DNA of 16,329 nt from Porogramme epimiltina (GCA_900155495.1 FTLJ01000802.1:1-16329), one strand, 5' to 3'; shown: positions 1-9,653, numbered from the stretch's first letter. Notes: generated from the sequence alone by a model not told the origin. Made by a program: numbers and translations.

Positions 1-1304
1 CCCGGTCCCAGGCGACCGTGCGCGAGGCCCTCTGTGGTGCCTCCGCAACTGTTCCTCTCTCCCCCCCCCCCTCGCATGGGCTGTTTGTTCGCCACGACTG
101 GTGCATGACTGCACGTCTACGACTGTACGACCCGTACGACCACACGAACGGACTCCAACCCCGATTACATTATCTTTTGCTGTCCTCACCTCATGTGCCC
201 CTCGCCTCTGTTGTCGCCGTCAGCTAGCGTGTGTATCGTATAGGAAAGTGTACTCCCGCGCTGCTCACTTGTACTCGCATTGTTTTCCGCTGTGCATCTG
301 TTTTCTAAAGTGTAATATTATCTCTATCCGTGCTTGCACTCGGGTCTCCTGCTGTCTCCCTCTGCGTGCCCATACGTCCGCCGTGTGCTCGAATTCTCGG
401 TGAAACCTCAGCGAAACCTGCAAACTGCGCAATGAGGTGAGACAAGCTCGCGCTAGCGACGCACGGCCACCGGGGAGCGGAGCGAGCACAGGGCTGGGAT
501 TGTGTGGCTAAAACCCGGCAGGGCGGCTCACCCTGGGGGTGCGCTGGAGGTGCGCGTCCATACCGTTGCACAGAAGTGTAAAGGGGGTACATAGAGCGTA
601 TATATGCTAGCTATAACAGGATGTGACGTCTACAGGGGGTGAGGATGAGGAAAGATGTGCTATGAAGTGACTGGGGGAAGAGCCTGGAGGTTCCCTGGAC
701 ATCCTCATCATGTCCCACTCCTAGAGAATCGGATTGGCGTGCGGACCCGCATCGCCGCTCAAGGAACCAAGTCAGGTATGGGCCGAACGCTGACATCATT
801 GGGCGCCTCTTGCCACAGCGACACCTCCGATACGGCGCACGCGAAACGTATGCTGTCTATTTTGTACAAGAATTCGCACGGCGCACGCGCAGCAGCTTTC
901 CTAACACTCGTGCCCTTGACACTCGTACTGTTGATAGATCTTCTTGTATTTTAGGCCCCTCGAAAGCTCGTTATCTTACAACAGGTCTCTTATAATAAAT
1001 TATAAGTATAAGGAGAGAATACGGGCATTTCAAAAACCTAAGAAACTGTGAATGAAGCGCCCATCCCTCAGTCAGGAGATGGTGTAACGGCATAAGCTAT
1101 CTTTTCCCTTTCTGGACTCCTCTCCTTACATCATCGCCTTTTATCTTATCTTATCTACTACACTCGTTCTGATGATGCGTATTGCGAACGTTCCAAGCGC
1201 TAGCTAAGTATGTGCGAGAACTCCACCCTGAAGTCGCTCATATCAGAGCCGTGAGACAACGCCCAGCCCGATGATCAGCTCCTTGAAAGGCTGAACTAAT
1301 TTCT
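1..1304. other. Intergenic region, no supported gene
   Basis: No reading frame here looks convincingly protein-coding. A pyrimidine tract at 51-73 includes 11 consecutive C (61-71). An AT-rich patch lies at 990-1015 and a short TTATC repeat at about 1138-1157. Plus-strand sequence at about 700-900 has an intron-like segment, 776-818 (GTATGG donor, a CTGAC branch-like motif, CCACAG acceptor, 43 nt). The flanking frames give no recognisable protein, so at most this is a decayed gene. The right end is the 3' flank of HET-A, whose stop codon is at 1305-1307. Confidence 0.5.
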
Positions 1305-3741
1305 TTACAATTCCCGTTGCCGCTTCGACTTTGGCTCGGCCTCATCTTTGCGGTGATGCAAGCGCTTGGATCGCCGCTGGGCGGTCGCTCGTTCAATGGG
1401 TTGCGATGAGGGTTGGGAAGCCGCTGGGATGACTTGTGAGAGCTGAGGGAGGCGCGTAGATAGGGCCGGGGATTGCACGGATCCTGAGGACATCACTGAG
1501 GCTGGAGCTGTATTACGGACGGGCTGATTGCGCCGGACGGAGTCGGGTTGCTTGGCATTCCCTGGGGTTCCCTGGAATACATCCAACAGCTGGTGCATCT
1601 GCGCCTCGAGATCCTTTATTCTGCGATCTCGTCTGGCGTTCTCCGCCCGAAGGGCTCCAATTTCTGCGTGGAGATCGTCGTTTACGATTGCTGGGCTGGC
1701 CGCCGCGGCAGGAACGCCTGCGGCGGAGGACGGCAATGTGCATACAATCAGCCATGACTCAAGGGTGGAGAGGTTGGAGAATCGCCAACCTGAAGTGGGC
1801 GCCCCTGGGACGCCAATAAGCCCCGCAAGCTTCGCCCGCGGCTGGAGGTAGATGTTCGCTTTCCGCTGAATTTCTTCGTACCTGCTCCCGACGAGCACGA
1901 GGCCGAGCACGAGCCTTCTTACTGGGTCATGCTTGCAGGGTGCGAACACGAGACGAATTTTGCGCTCCGTGCCCCCAAACTCGCGCATGCCGTTGGGCCA
2001 GTCCTCGATGTGGTCCTTTGCGCAGTTATGCGCGTATCTCGGCCAGGGCTCCCCCCAAGTTGTACTATGGTGTTGATCTGCCCATGCCCAGTGGTATGGA
2101 AGCATTGTAATGGATGATTTCCTGCACATCCCGAGGAGAATACGAAACGACTCTATCAATACCGTGTTACGGTACTTTACCGCCATGATGTCTTTCGATG
2201 CTGAGTCCCAGGATGTCGTCTCGGTAGAGGGGAAGAACCCGAGGGCACCCAACGTCTGCATTAACGTCCGAGGAACCCGAAACGCCATGGGGGCAACGTC
2301 GGGAACGAAACGCTGCAGGAGATGGGCACCGTCTCTCCGTCCGGTCAGGGGCGGATGGGCGGCAACGTAGATCTCCTTCCAGGTAGGAGTGACGGGCCTT
2401 CCACGGAAGCACAGGTTGTGGATGTTGTTGCCGAGACAGGCCAGCCTCCCGGCCCAATAGTATCCGGAACCACTGGACAGACGAAATGACCATGAGACGT
2501 AGTATAGTTGGCGGGATGGGCCCTTGGTGTGGTCGTTCGGAGCTGGATGGAGAAGGAGTCCGGTCCATTCACCTTTATGCTTGCATGGGAGGACTGCGAT
2601 GGTGACTCCGTCAACCTGGGCAACCTGGAAGCGGCACTTCATGCCATTCGAGGTGATCTCGAATGAAGGGACCTCGTCTGGAGCTTGGCTAAGTGGACTG
2701 TCCTCAGGGTAATGCTTCATTCATGGGGATATGAGGTAGGAACTGGTTACGTATAGAGCGTACGACACGCACCTTCTGATCGGGCGGTGAGAGACCTGGT
2801 GGGGATGCCAGTGAAGACGGGAAGTTATATGTGTCTGGCCATGCAATAAACTCGCTCGGAGATGGTGCAAATAGAAATATACACAGGCTATCCGTGTTGT
2901 GAAACTTTTGGTGAATCAGAGACAGAGGTGCCTGTTCCCGTACGTTGAATTCACTGTAGTGGCAGTTGCCCCAGCAGAACATTGTCGCGTCGGTACTGTG
3001 TTTTCCCAGCTCAGCCTGCAGCCGCCGGAAGGCATACGCCCCCTCTCCATACAGCGTCGGCATGTTAATGTCGAATAGACCAAGCAGGCAGTACGCCTCG
3101 TCCTCGACTCGTGTCGTCTTACGCCTCGCTGCCCAGGACATGCGCCTTGCGATAGACGCGTGTACTCGGAAGTCCCACTGCCGCGTAAGGTACTCGATAT
3201 TGATTCCGGTGCACTTGGAGAGAGGAACGCGGAGATCGTACTTTGTCCCGATCTTCTCCCATTCCAACGAGAAGAAAATGACGAATGCCGGAGCGAGGAG
3301 CTCTTGTAGCGTCCATCCCCTCGAGTGCCATCGCGCACGCGAGAAGCTCGTAACCCAAACACGTGGATTGTTGTCGTGTGGGACGTCTTCGAGATAAACG
3401 TAGCAGACCTCCGCGAGAGCGTACCAGTTGAACATCGAGTTGATCGCCTCCGACAGCTCCGTGCTGCTTTCCTTGTTTATACAGCACGAATCGATCCACA
3501 CCCAGTCGTAGCCGTCACTCTCCGCGATCTCGCAACATCGGCGAATCTTCATCCCCACATGGTCCCGCGGGTTTTCGTCGGTTTTCTTGCATTCCTCTAT
3601 CACCTTCTGGACGTTCTGGAAGGTCTGCTCGCCTGCAGGGTCCTGGGTCCAGGTGTGAGAGAGGATGGCGTACCCTCCTGGGACGGCCGCGCAGTCTGCA
3701 AAGTAATGGAGTTCAGCGCGATCAGTGCTCAGGACCCACAT
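1305..3741 (-). CDS. HET-A: HET-domain (heterokaryon incompatibility-type) protein with coiled-coil tail
   Basis: Three coding exons, 3741-2773, 2702-1790 and 1717-1305, give 764 residues. The HET domain is at residues about 24-151: YAILSHTW at 24-31, WIDSCCINK at 82-90, RGWTLQELLAP at 141-151. The block that usually follows HET in mushroom proteins (often annotated DUF8212) is at about 197-242, with RMSWAA and EDEAYCLLGLFD. A beta-rich region of unknown role fills about 325-615. Residues 640-675 form a predicted coiled coil. Residues 742-762 are basic, in two clusters like a bipartite nuclear signal. The ATG at 3741 matches the MWVL start of the sister genes and follows a leader intron. HET domains are TIR-like and trigger cell death when non-self is sensed in fungi; no nucleotide-binding or repeat sensor domain is seen here. 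The specific trigger and partner are unknown. Intron 2 is in frame (72 nt), so an unspliced 788-residue version is also open. The family call is secure; the biological role is inferred. Confidence 0.92.
1718..1789 (-). other. HET-A coding intron 2 (72 nt, in frame)
   Basis: The segment starts GTTGGC after TTCAG and ends CCGCAG, with CTGAT as a branch-like motif. Its length is a multiple of three and it lacks stops, so a simple ORF reads through it. The support is comparative. In the decayed paralog at 6475-5700 the matching place holds a different 66-nt segment (GTAGGC to CACAG), and the protein alignment across the junction is clean only when both are removed (VPAAAASPAIVNDDL against VPTASPTSVNDDL). 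Confidence 0.7.
2703..2772 (-). other. HET-A coding intron 1 (70 nt)
   Basis: The donor GTGCGT follows the codons for Asp-Gln-Lys and the acceptor is CCTGAG before GACAGT. Removing 70 nt joins two overlapping but out-of-frame reading frames into one protein. The same position carries a 72-nt intron in HET-B and in HET-D, each ending in AAG before GA. The in-frame ATG at 2720 lies inside this intron and is not a gene start. Confidence 0.9.
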
Positions 3742-3754
3742 CGTGCTGGCTTTG

Positions 3755-3807
3755 CTAGAGGTGGGAATGATTAGTGAGCGTGTTCAAGATGGAAGGGGTA
3801 TACTTAC
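3755..3807 (-). other. HET-A 5' leader intron (53 nt)
   Basis: GTAAGTATA is the donor, CTCACTAAT contains the branch motif and CTCTAG is the acceptor. It ends 13 nt before the ATG at 3741. An alternative donor, GTGAGT, lies four bases upstream. Introns of almost the same size and place precede HET-B and HET-D. Confidence 0.8.
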
Positions 3808-4311
3808 TCACAGGAATGGTACAACAAAAACCTGTTGCGTGCCCTATGGAGGCCGCCGGAGTGAAATGTTGTGGGTACAGACACTGTAGAGCACGCGACG
3901 GATGCGGAAGCGAGGTCGATTCGAGGAAATAATCCTGGTATGAGGGACGGATAACCCGTCGCCACTCGAATACTTGAAGAAGGGGACCCAGCGCACAGCC
4001 CACGTCCGGAGGCAATGCGGACAGTGCACGGCGTTAAAAACCTATGTGGGCCACTGTGTGGCTCTATTCGTATCGAAACTTTGGTAAAGTGAGCGTTCCC
4101 GTGCCCAAAAGGCGCCTTCTGACGGCTCTTGCACACTCGTAGGTCTAGCCCTCGACGGGGCGAGCGCCGTTGTGGTAAGATGTCTGCGCTCGGAGGTACG
4201 TCTTCTGGGTTGACTTAACACGGGTTCGTAAGAACAACAAGAAAGTGGGCAGCAGCATACAGCACGCTACGTAGGGAACTATTCAAGACTGGTCCTAACA
4301 TCTAGACAGCG
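3808..4311. other. Upstream region of HET-A
   Basis: This should hold the HET-A promoter and transcription start. I see no strong TATA box of the kind present before HET-B and HET-D; the nearest AT-rich motif is a TTTTTAA run at about 4036-4042 (minus strand). It lacks the block of upstream sequence that HET-B and HET-D share. Small minus-strand frames at 3755-4136 read antisense to nothing recognisable and are judged chance. Confidence 0.35.
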
Positions 4312-4367
4312 GTCAGGACACGAGGGCGGTCATTCTGCCTCGATCACCACCGCCCTCGTGTCCTGAC
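4312..4367. repeat. Perfect 19-bp inverted repeat with 18-nt loop
   Basis: The left arm 4312-4330 (GTCAGGACACGAGGGCGGT) is exactly reverse-complementary to the right arm 4349-4367. The spacer is 4331-4348. Neither arm extends by a single further base pair. It could form a cruciform in DNA or a hairpin in RNA. It may be the remains of a small fold-back element. No flanking target duplication is obvious. Confidence 0.85.
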
Positions 4368-5660
4368 GATGTGGGGATCAAGGCCAAAGATAACGTCACC
4401 CGGTCTGGCTGGCTTCCCGAGGTGGATGGGCGTATCTGTCAGGGGAACGCGTTGGATGACAGGCTGATGACGGCGAGCTCGAGCTCGGGAAGCGGCGGCG
4501 GGCGCGGGGGTGGCGTGATCTCCACGTGACTTTGGCGCTAACGCGAGTTTTGTCGCCCGAGCTCCTCCGACTCGTCCCTCAACCCAGTGTCCAAAGATGC
4601 CGCTAGCTGCGACAATTCCCTCAACGTCGCCTTCATAGCGCACTAGCAACGACTCATCAAACACTCCTTGCTCCTGCCTCCCAGCGTTCTGCTCCCAAAT
4701 ACCGACACTTTCGCTGCACGGCTATCGTCCGCCACCATTCTCTACCCTGGTCCCACCTCAACTGTCCGCGTATGTAGGCGGAAGGAGCCCGTCATGCTAC
4801 AGTATCCTCAGGTGTGTTACTCCGTAATACCAGTCACCACGATCCTGACCTTCGCTTGCAGGCGCCTCCCACCCCTTCGGCCGGTACTACTCCTCCCGTC
4901 TGACTGACCGTCAGCAGCCACACAAGTCTTCAGCCATCCCGGCACCTGTACCTCCTTCGCACACTTGCCGCATCGACCTCCTCAGAGCGATTCCTCGTGA
5001 TACTCAGTCGGTGCGCATTTCCATCAAGAATAGGAACTATTGGAGGGAGCAGGCATATAGAGGAGAGTCGTACAATGGATGGTGTCGTGGAGAGATGGTC
5101 GTTTTCGGTGCGTCTTCTCCTGGTCCCCGTATATGCTTGCCCTCAACCCATGTTCTCCTGAAGATCAGCTCCCGTGTCTGAAGACGCCTCTCCTACACAC
5201 TCCGCCTCCAAAGTCACGCCGACATATCATCTTCTCACTATGCGCGCGTTCAACAGCGTACCCTATTCTCGTTCTCGAACGCCGTCGTCCTGAAGCCGTG
5301 TAGCCGCGTACGATTCTGTCATTCCTGTACCATACTCCAGCACGGTGCGGCTCAAGTGATCTGTGAGGGGAAGCAGGCGAGCGCGTCTGCGCATTATGTA
5401 CGGTCTCTTCTAGACCCCCGCGAACACGACACAGGGTCGTTTGGTTGGTTCTGTCGCTGGTGAGCGTCTCGCCGCTCATAAGGCACACCGTGTCATCGCT
5501 GACATATCCTTCATCTCGTTGAAAGGACCGCCGAGTAGGACGTCAGACGACAGCACACGGTAAACAGCTGGAATTCTACGTGACAGTAAGTGTGATTGGA
5601 TCACGAAATACACGGGATGCTCATCAGTCTCGTTACCAAGCCCGTTACTGACATAGTGGT
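4368..5660. other. Decayed or unidentified region with coding-like plus-strand pieces
   Basis: No intact gene. On the plus strand there is a good intron-like segment at 4812-4861: GTGTGT donor after CAG, CTGAC branch, TTGCAG acceptor, 50 nt. It is followed by an open stretch at about 4935-5179 that reads with coding-like composition (for example RISIKNRNYWREQAYRGES at about 5007-5063) and ends in a stop at 5178-5180. Another frame is open to 5303. On the minus strand 4664-4344 is open but overlaps the inverted repeat. I cannot assign any of these to a family. A degenerate host gene or an old mobile-element fragment are both possible. Confidence 0.35.
4812..4861 (+). other. Intron-like segment in unidentified plus-strand remnant
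   Basis: GTGTGT donor directly after CAG, CTGAC 12-16 nt before the end, acceptor TTGCAG, total 50 nt. All splice signals match the small-intron style of this genome, but the flanking exons cannot be named. Confidence 0.4.
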
Positions 5661-5699
5661 CGCGGCGTAGCTGAGTGGGGAATAGGATGCGGCTTAGCT

Positions 5700-6475
5700 T
5701 CAGGCGAATCTCGAGAACGTCACGGGAGCGGGAGAGGAATCACGGGCGGGCCGAATGTGGACGGTGCCGGACTGCTTTGTCTTCCCTGGGGCGCCCTGGA
5801 ATATGTCCAATAACTGGCGCATCTGCTCCTCGAGGACCTTATTCTATGATCTCGGCTGGCCTTCTGCGCTGTGAGGGCTTGAATTTCTGCCCAGAGATCA
5901 TCGTTCACGCTTGTCGGGCTGGCGGTAGGAACTACTGTGACCAAGAGCAACAATGAACGCGTAGTCAATTATGATTGCCGTGGGTCGGAGAGCCGCCTAC
6001 CTGATGCGGACAGTTTGGGGATGCAATCGTAGATGTTCGCTTTCCTTTGGATCTCTTCGTGTCTGCGCCCTCGGAGGTCGAGGCTGAGAATGAGCGTCCG
6101 CTCCGGGGTGTGCGTACAGGGCGCGAATACGAGGAGAATCGTGCGCTCTTTGTCCCCGAACTCGCGTGTACGATCAGGCCAGTCGTCGATGTGGTCTGTC
6201 GCGCAATTGTGGGCGTAATTCTGTAAGGGTTGAGCCCACGTATCTCGATGGCGCTGTTCTGCCCACGCTCAATGGCACTGACGCGCCTCGATCGGTTTAT
6301 CCTTCTCCCAGATCGAGGCGGGGAGAAGGTCTGTCTCTATCACTCGCATAGAAAATGAAATCCTACAAGAGACCTAGCAACAATGTCATCATCAGGCCTT
6401 CGAGCTGGAGCACCACGTACGGGCCTACGGCAGCCCGATTTTCCTGTTCCCGCGCCTCAAGGCATCCAACGTCTG
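5700..6475 (-). pseudogene. HET paralog remnant (C-terminal part only, closest to HET-A)
   Basis: Minus-strand sequence matches the second half of HET-A. The part at about 6255-6040 reads TWAQPLQNYAHNCATDHIDD and onward, parallel to HET-A residues around the YAHNC/DHIEDWP motif. The tail at 5945-5715 shares the coiled coil (VNDDLWAEI, then LEEQMRQLLDIFQG). Breaks: a TGA at 6269-6271 replaces the Trp codon conserved in HET-A, B and D (CHWAW), and a 1-nt deletion at about 5838 shifts frame inside the coiled coil. The reading ends at a TGA at 5700-5702 without the basic tail. Similarity fades upstream of about 6300; a weak match to HET-A (CAGACGTTGG) persists near 6470. No HET domain remains. 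A 66-nt intron is still visible at about 6001-5936. Confidence 0.85.
6284..6329. repeat. Two overlapping short inverted repeats
   Basis: CGCCTCGATC at 6284-6293 pairs with GATCGAGGCG at 6311-6320, and CCTTCTCCC at 6301-6309 pairs with GGGAGAAGG at 6321-6329. The two stems are mutually exclusive. They lie where the HET remnant loses similarity to HET-A, so they may mark a rearrangement junction. Confidence 0.6.
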
Positions 6476-6896
6476 ACTACTTCTCGTTCTTCCTCATTCG
6501 AACAGAGGAAGCTGTCCGGCGTATGAATCTGTCCTTCTCCGTGTCCCATTTGCAAAGGAACTACTTGTGAACTGTGGGATGGAGAATAGGGGGAGAAATA
6601 CCACTAGTCTTACAGGTGCCGTCGCATAGGAAGAAGCCTCTGCTCATACATTGCGGGGTGGGGAATTCGTCGAGGTGCAGCGCAGGCCTGCGTGATGGCA
6701 GAGTGGTCAGGAGGCGGGGCCGCAACATTTATCGGATCATGTAGCAATTTCAAGCGGATGAAGTTGGGAGTACTGAGGTGGCGCGAGATGAAGTTCATTG
6801 CTACTATACATGTTGGTGCATATTAGGTACGACATTCGACTGTGAATTGTTTGGGGAAGCGACTTCTGAATGCGCATGATAGGACTTAACTTGAAG
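6476..6896. other. Spacer between HET remnant and HET-B
   Basis: This is the 3' flank of HET-B. I see no recognisable coding sequence, no HET domain that could complete the remnant, and no clear repeat. Confidence 0.4.
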
Positions 6897-9638
6897 TCAC
6901 AGCGCTGGACGACCTATTCCTGTCTGTGTCGACTGGACTGAGTGGTCTTGATGTAGCGGACCATACGTCTCCGTCCGACCATGCGGGGCTCTTTCGTACC
7001 CATCGGGGATGTGTGCAGCTACAGATACCTGCCACCCGGGAGCTGCCTCGGCTGAAGGATAGGCACCCTGCATGTACTGTGTATGTGGTGGTGCGAGCAT
7101 GGGCAGAGAGCCGAAAGATGGAACCGGAGGGCGGTAGAGTCCTTGTAAGGACCCCGATGGTAGAGGAGCCGCAGAGGGCAGGAGGTGGTTGTGGCTGAAG
7201 GAAACGTCCTGCGCGCTGAGCGACGCCCTAAGCTGTGTGGCGGCTTCTGCACGGGTGTTTTCGATTATACCATTCAGCCTGCGTATGTGCACTTCATAGG
7301 CTCCTTTCAGTTCGTGGATCTCACGGTCGCGGGCGGCATTCGCTTCCATCACAATCTCTCGCACAGCGTCACGGAGGTTGTTGGGGATATCCGCCAAATG
7401 ATTGACTGGGCCTGGTGCGAGGGTTCCATGATATGTTTCTCCAGCACTGGTGGTGTTTGCGCCAACTATGGACATAGCGTGTATGCCTTCGACGAGGGTA
7501 TTAACCGAGCTCGTCTCGCTCGAGCGTTGCACCATTTGGGAACGGCCATCCCTATGCCCAACGGTGGAGGGTGTTGGTACAGATGAAGGCTGGAGTGAGG
7601 ACCACGAAGTGAGTGCCGACGTGGATTGCATGGGAGCGCTAGGGGAGGTGGCAAGATTGCCCCTGGTACTTGCGCCTGCGAGACGATCAGAAGAGTGGGG
7701 TGGGCGGAGGTAAATCTTGGCATTATCCTGTATTTTCTCATACACGGATCCGAGAAGCTCAAGGGAGAGCACAAGTGTACGGTCCGGCGCATGCTTGCAG
7801 GGGGAAAACACGAGACGAATTGTGCGCTCCAGATCACCGAAATTTTTCGTGAGGTTGGGCCAGTGCTCGACGTGGTCCGTCGTGCAGTCGTGCGCGTATA
7901 CCCGCCACTGCCATGGCTGGTCCCAAGTACTGCTATCGCGTTGCTCTGTCCATGCCCAATGGAATGGGCGCTCTTCGGTTGACGCTTGCGTGCAAGTCCC
8001 GAGAAGGATGCAAATTGACTCTGACAATTCGGTGGACTCGCACCAAAAGGACATAGCTTCCGAGCGCTTCAACGGGGAGTCCGAGGGTACTGCAGCCCAG
8101 TGGGTGCCGGGGAAGAACTTGAGTGACGACAACCTCATGATTAGCGTCCGAGGGATCCGGAACGGCGTGGGTGCCACATCGGGATGGAAACCTTGGAGGA
8201 GGTGGGCTCCGTCTCTTTGTCCAGTGGTGGGCGGGCGGTGGGAGGCGACATAAATATCACGCCATACTACATTGACGGAATTTCCACGGAAGTGAAGCTT
8301 GTGGACGTCGCGGCCTAGGCAGGCTAGCCTGAAGGCTCGGTAATCGGTATCATCTGAAGGACGAAACATCCACGTGACGTAGTACAGTTGGCAGGATGGG
8401 CCTCGGGTGTTATTATTCGGATCCGGGTGGAGGAGGAGTCCGAGATGCTCAGCATTCTCTTGGAATGGGAGAACGGCAATGGTTACTTCGTCTACCACGG
8501 CGACTGGAAAGTGACATCTCATGCCATGCGGTGTGACCTCGAAAGAATAAATCTCATCGCGAGCTTGACTGAGCAGACTCTCCTTGAGGTTATAACGCAT
8601 TAATTTTGATATGAGCTCTGAACGGATTATGTATAGATAATAGACTACGCATACCTTCTGATCTGATTGGGAGTTTTGGGAAGACGGCGAATCTTTAGGA
8701 TCGGATGTTCTCCACGGAGAGGAGTATGCGTCTGACCATCCTTTGAACCGATTTGGCGAGGGAGCGAATAGGAATATCTCTGGCATATTCAGGTTGTGGG
8801 CACCCTGATTGTCAAGCAGAGTCCCCTGTTCCCACTCCTCGTTACTAGGCCAGTGATAGGAGTCACCCCAGGCGAACAGTGACATGTCAGTACTTCGCTT
8901 CGCGAGCTTTGCCTGCAACCGCTGGAACGCATGACGTCCCTCTCCATATAAAGTCTGCATGTGGATGTCGAACAACCCCAGCAAACAATACGCCTCGTCC
9001 TCCACCCGCGTCGTCTTGCGCTTCGCTGCCCAGGACATACGAGTTGCAATCGACGGGTGAATTCGAAAATCTAGCCTGCGGGTGATGTACTCCACGTTGA
9101 TGCCTGTGCACTGCGAAAGGGGAAAGCGGAGTTCGTACTTCGTCCCAATCTTCTCCCACTCATTGGAGTAGAAAACGACAAACGCTGGGGCGAGGAGCTC
9201 CTGTAGTGTCCATCCACGGGAGTGCCATCGTGCCTCTCGAAATTTAGAATTCTTGGCCAGGGGGTCTTCGGCGTAGGGGACATCTTCTAGATATACGTAG
9301 CAGACTTCGGAAAGAGCGTACCAGTTGAACATTGAATTGATCGCCTCTGAGAGCTCCGCGCTGCTTTCCTTGTTGATGCAGCATGAGTCGATCCATATCC
9401 AGTCGTAGCCATCGTTCTCCGCAATCTCGCAGGACCTGCAAATCTTCTCCCCGACGTGGTCGCGCGGGTTTGTTCCATCGCTCTTGCACTCCTTGATGAT
9501 CCCTTGGAGTTTCTGGAAGGTCTGCTCGCCTGCGGGATCCTGGGTCCAGGTGTGGGAGAGGATGGCGTATCCTCCGGTGACGGCGTAACAGTCGTTGAAG
9601 TAACAAAGCTCAGCGCGGCTGGTGTTAAGGACCCACAT
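6897..9638 (-). CDS. HET-B: HET-domain (heterokaryon incompatibility-type) protein with long variable tail
   Basis: Two exons, 9638-8655 and 8582-6897, give 889 residues; the coding intron is in frame, so the unspliced frame is also open (913). The N-terminal HET domain has YAILSHTW (24-31), WIDSCCINK and RGWTLQELLAP, followed by RMSWAA and EDEAYCLLGLFD. The middle region parallels HET-A (FEVTPHGMRCHF, YAHDC, VFSPCKH). The last 262 residues (from about 628) do not match HET-A: they are Ser/Pro/Thr-rich, with a predicted coiled coil at about 731-783 (RDREIHELKGAYEVHIRRLN region), and lack the basic nuclear-type tail of HET-A and HET-D. The ATG at 9638 follows a leader intron and a TATA box. 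It is the only full-length unit besides HET-A. By family it should promote cell death after non-self recognition; its trigger is unknown. Further in-frame introns in the tail cannot be ruled out. Confidence 0.93.
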   Translation of the reverse strand: MWVLNTSRAELCYFNDCYAVTGGYAILSHTWTQDPAGEQTFQKLQGIIKECKSDGTNPRDHVGEKICRSCEIAENDGYDWIWIDSCCINKESSAELSEAINSMFNWYALSEVCYVYLEDVPYAEDPLAKNSKFREARWHSRGWTLQELLAPAFVVFYSNEWEKIGTKYELRFPLSQCTGINVEYITRRLDFRIHPSIATRMSWAAKRKTTRVEDEAYCLLGLFDIHMQTLYGEGRHAFQRLQAKLAKRSTDMSLFAWGDSYHWPSNEEWEQGTLLDNQGAHNLNMPEIFLFAPSPNRFKGWSDAYSSPWRTSDPKDSPSSQNSQSDQKVCVVYYLYIIRSELISKLMRYNLKESLLSQARDEIYSFEVTPHGMRCHFPVAVVDEVTIAVLPFQENAEHLGLLLHPDPNNNTRGPSCQLYYVTWMFRPSDDTDYRAFRLACLGRDVHKLHFRGNSVNVVWRDIYVASHRPPTTGQRDGAHLLQGFHPDVAPTPFRIPRTLIMRLSSLKFFPGTHWAAVPSDSPLKRSEAMSFWCESTELSESICILLGTCTQASTEERPFHWAWTEQRDSSTWDQPWQWRVYAHDCTTDHVEHWPNLTKNFGDLERTIRLVFSPCKHAPDRTLVLSLELLGSVYEKIQDNAKIYLRPPHSSDRLAGASTRGNLATSPSAPMQSTSALTSWSSLQPSSVPTPSTVGHRDGRSQMVQRSSETSSVNTLVEGIHAMSIVGANTTSAGETYHGTLAPGPVNHLADIPNNLRDAVREIVMEANAARDREIHELKGAYEVHIRRLNGIIENTRAEAATQLRASLSAQDVSFSHNHLLPSAAPLPSGSLQGLYRPPVPSFGSLPMLAPPHTQYMQGAYPSAEAAPGWQVSVAAHIPDGYERAPHGRTETYGPLHQDHSVQSTQTGIGRPAL
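8583..8654 (-). other. HET-B coding intron (72 nt, in frame)
   Basis: GTATGC donor after Asp-Gln-Lys codons, CTCAAG acceptor before GAGAGT. It matches the 70-nt intron of HET-A and the 72-nt intron of HET-D by position and by flanking sequence. In HET-B it contains no stop, so only the comparison reveals it. In HET-D the same intron contains a TGA. Confidence 0.85.
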
Positions 9639-9653
9639 CGCGTCGTGTCTCTA

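Noticed and set aside
51..73. Pyrimidine/poly-C tract as a functional element
   Set aside because: It is a simple low-complexity run with no nearby gene to regulate. Its length may also be uncertain in sequencing.
305..592. Minus-strand 95-codon frame preceded by a CATATATACGC motif
   Set aside because: The composition looks random, there are no splice or family signals, and the TATA-like motif is too close to the ATG.
1060..1105. tRNA-like D-arm sequence (GGTGTAACGGC)
   Set aside because: No matching acceptor stem, anticodon arm or T-loop consensus could be found around it.
1305..2720. A separate gene starting with ATG at 2720
   Set aside because: The ATG lies inside the 70-nt intron. Splicing at 2772/2703 joins this frame to the HET domain upstream, as in HET-B.
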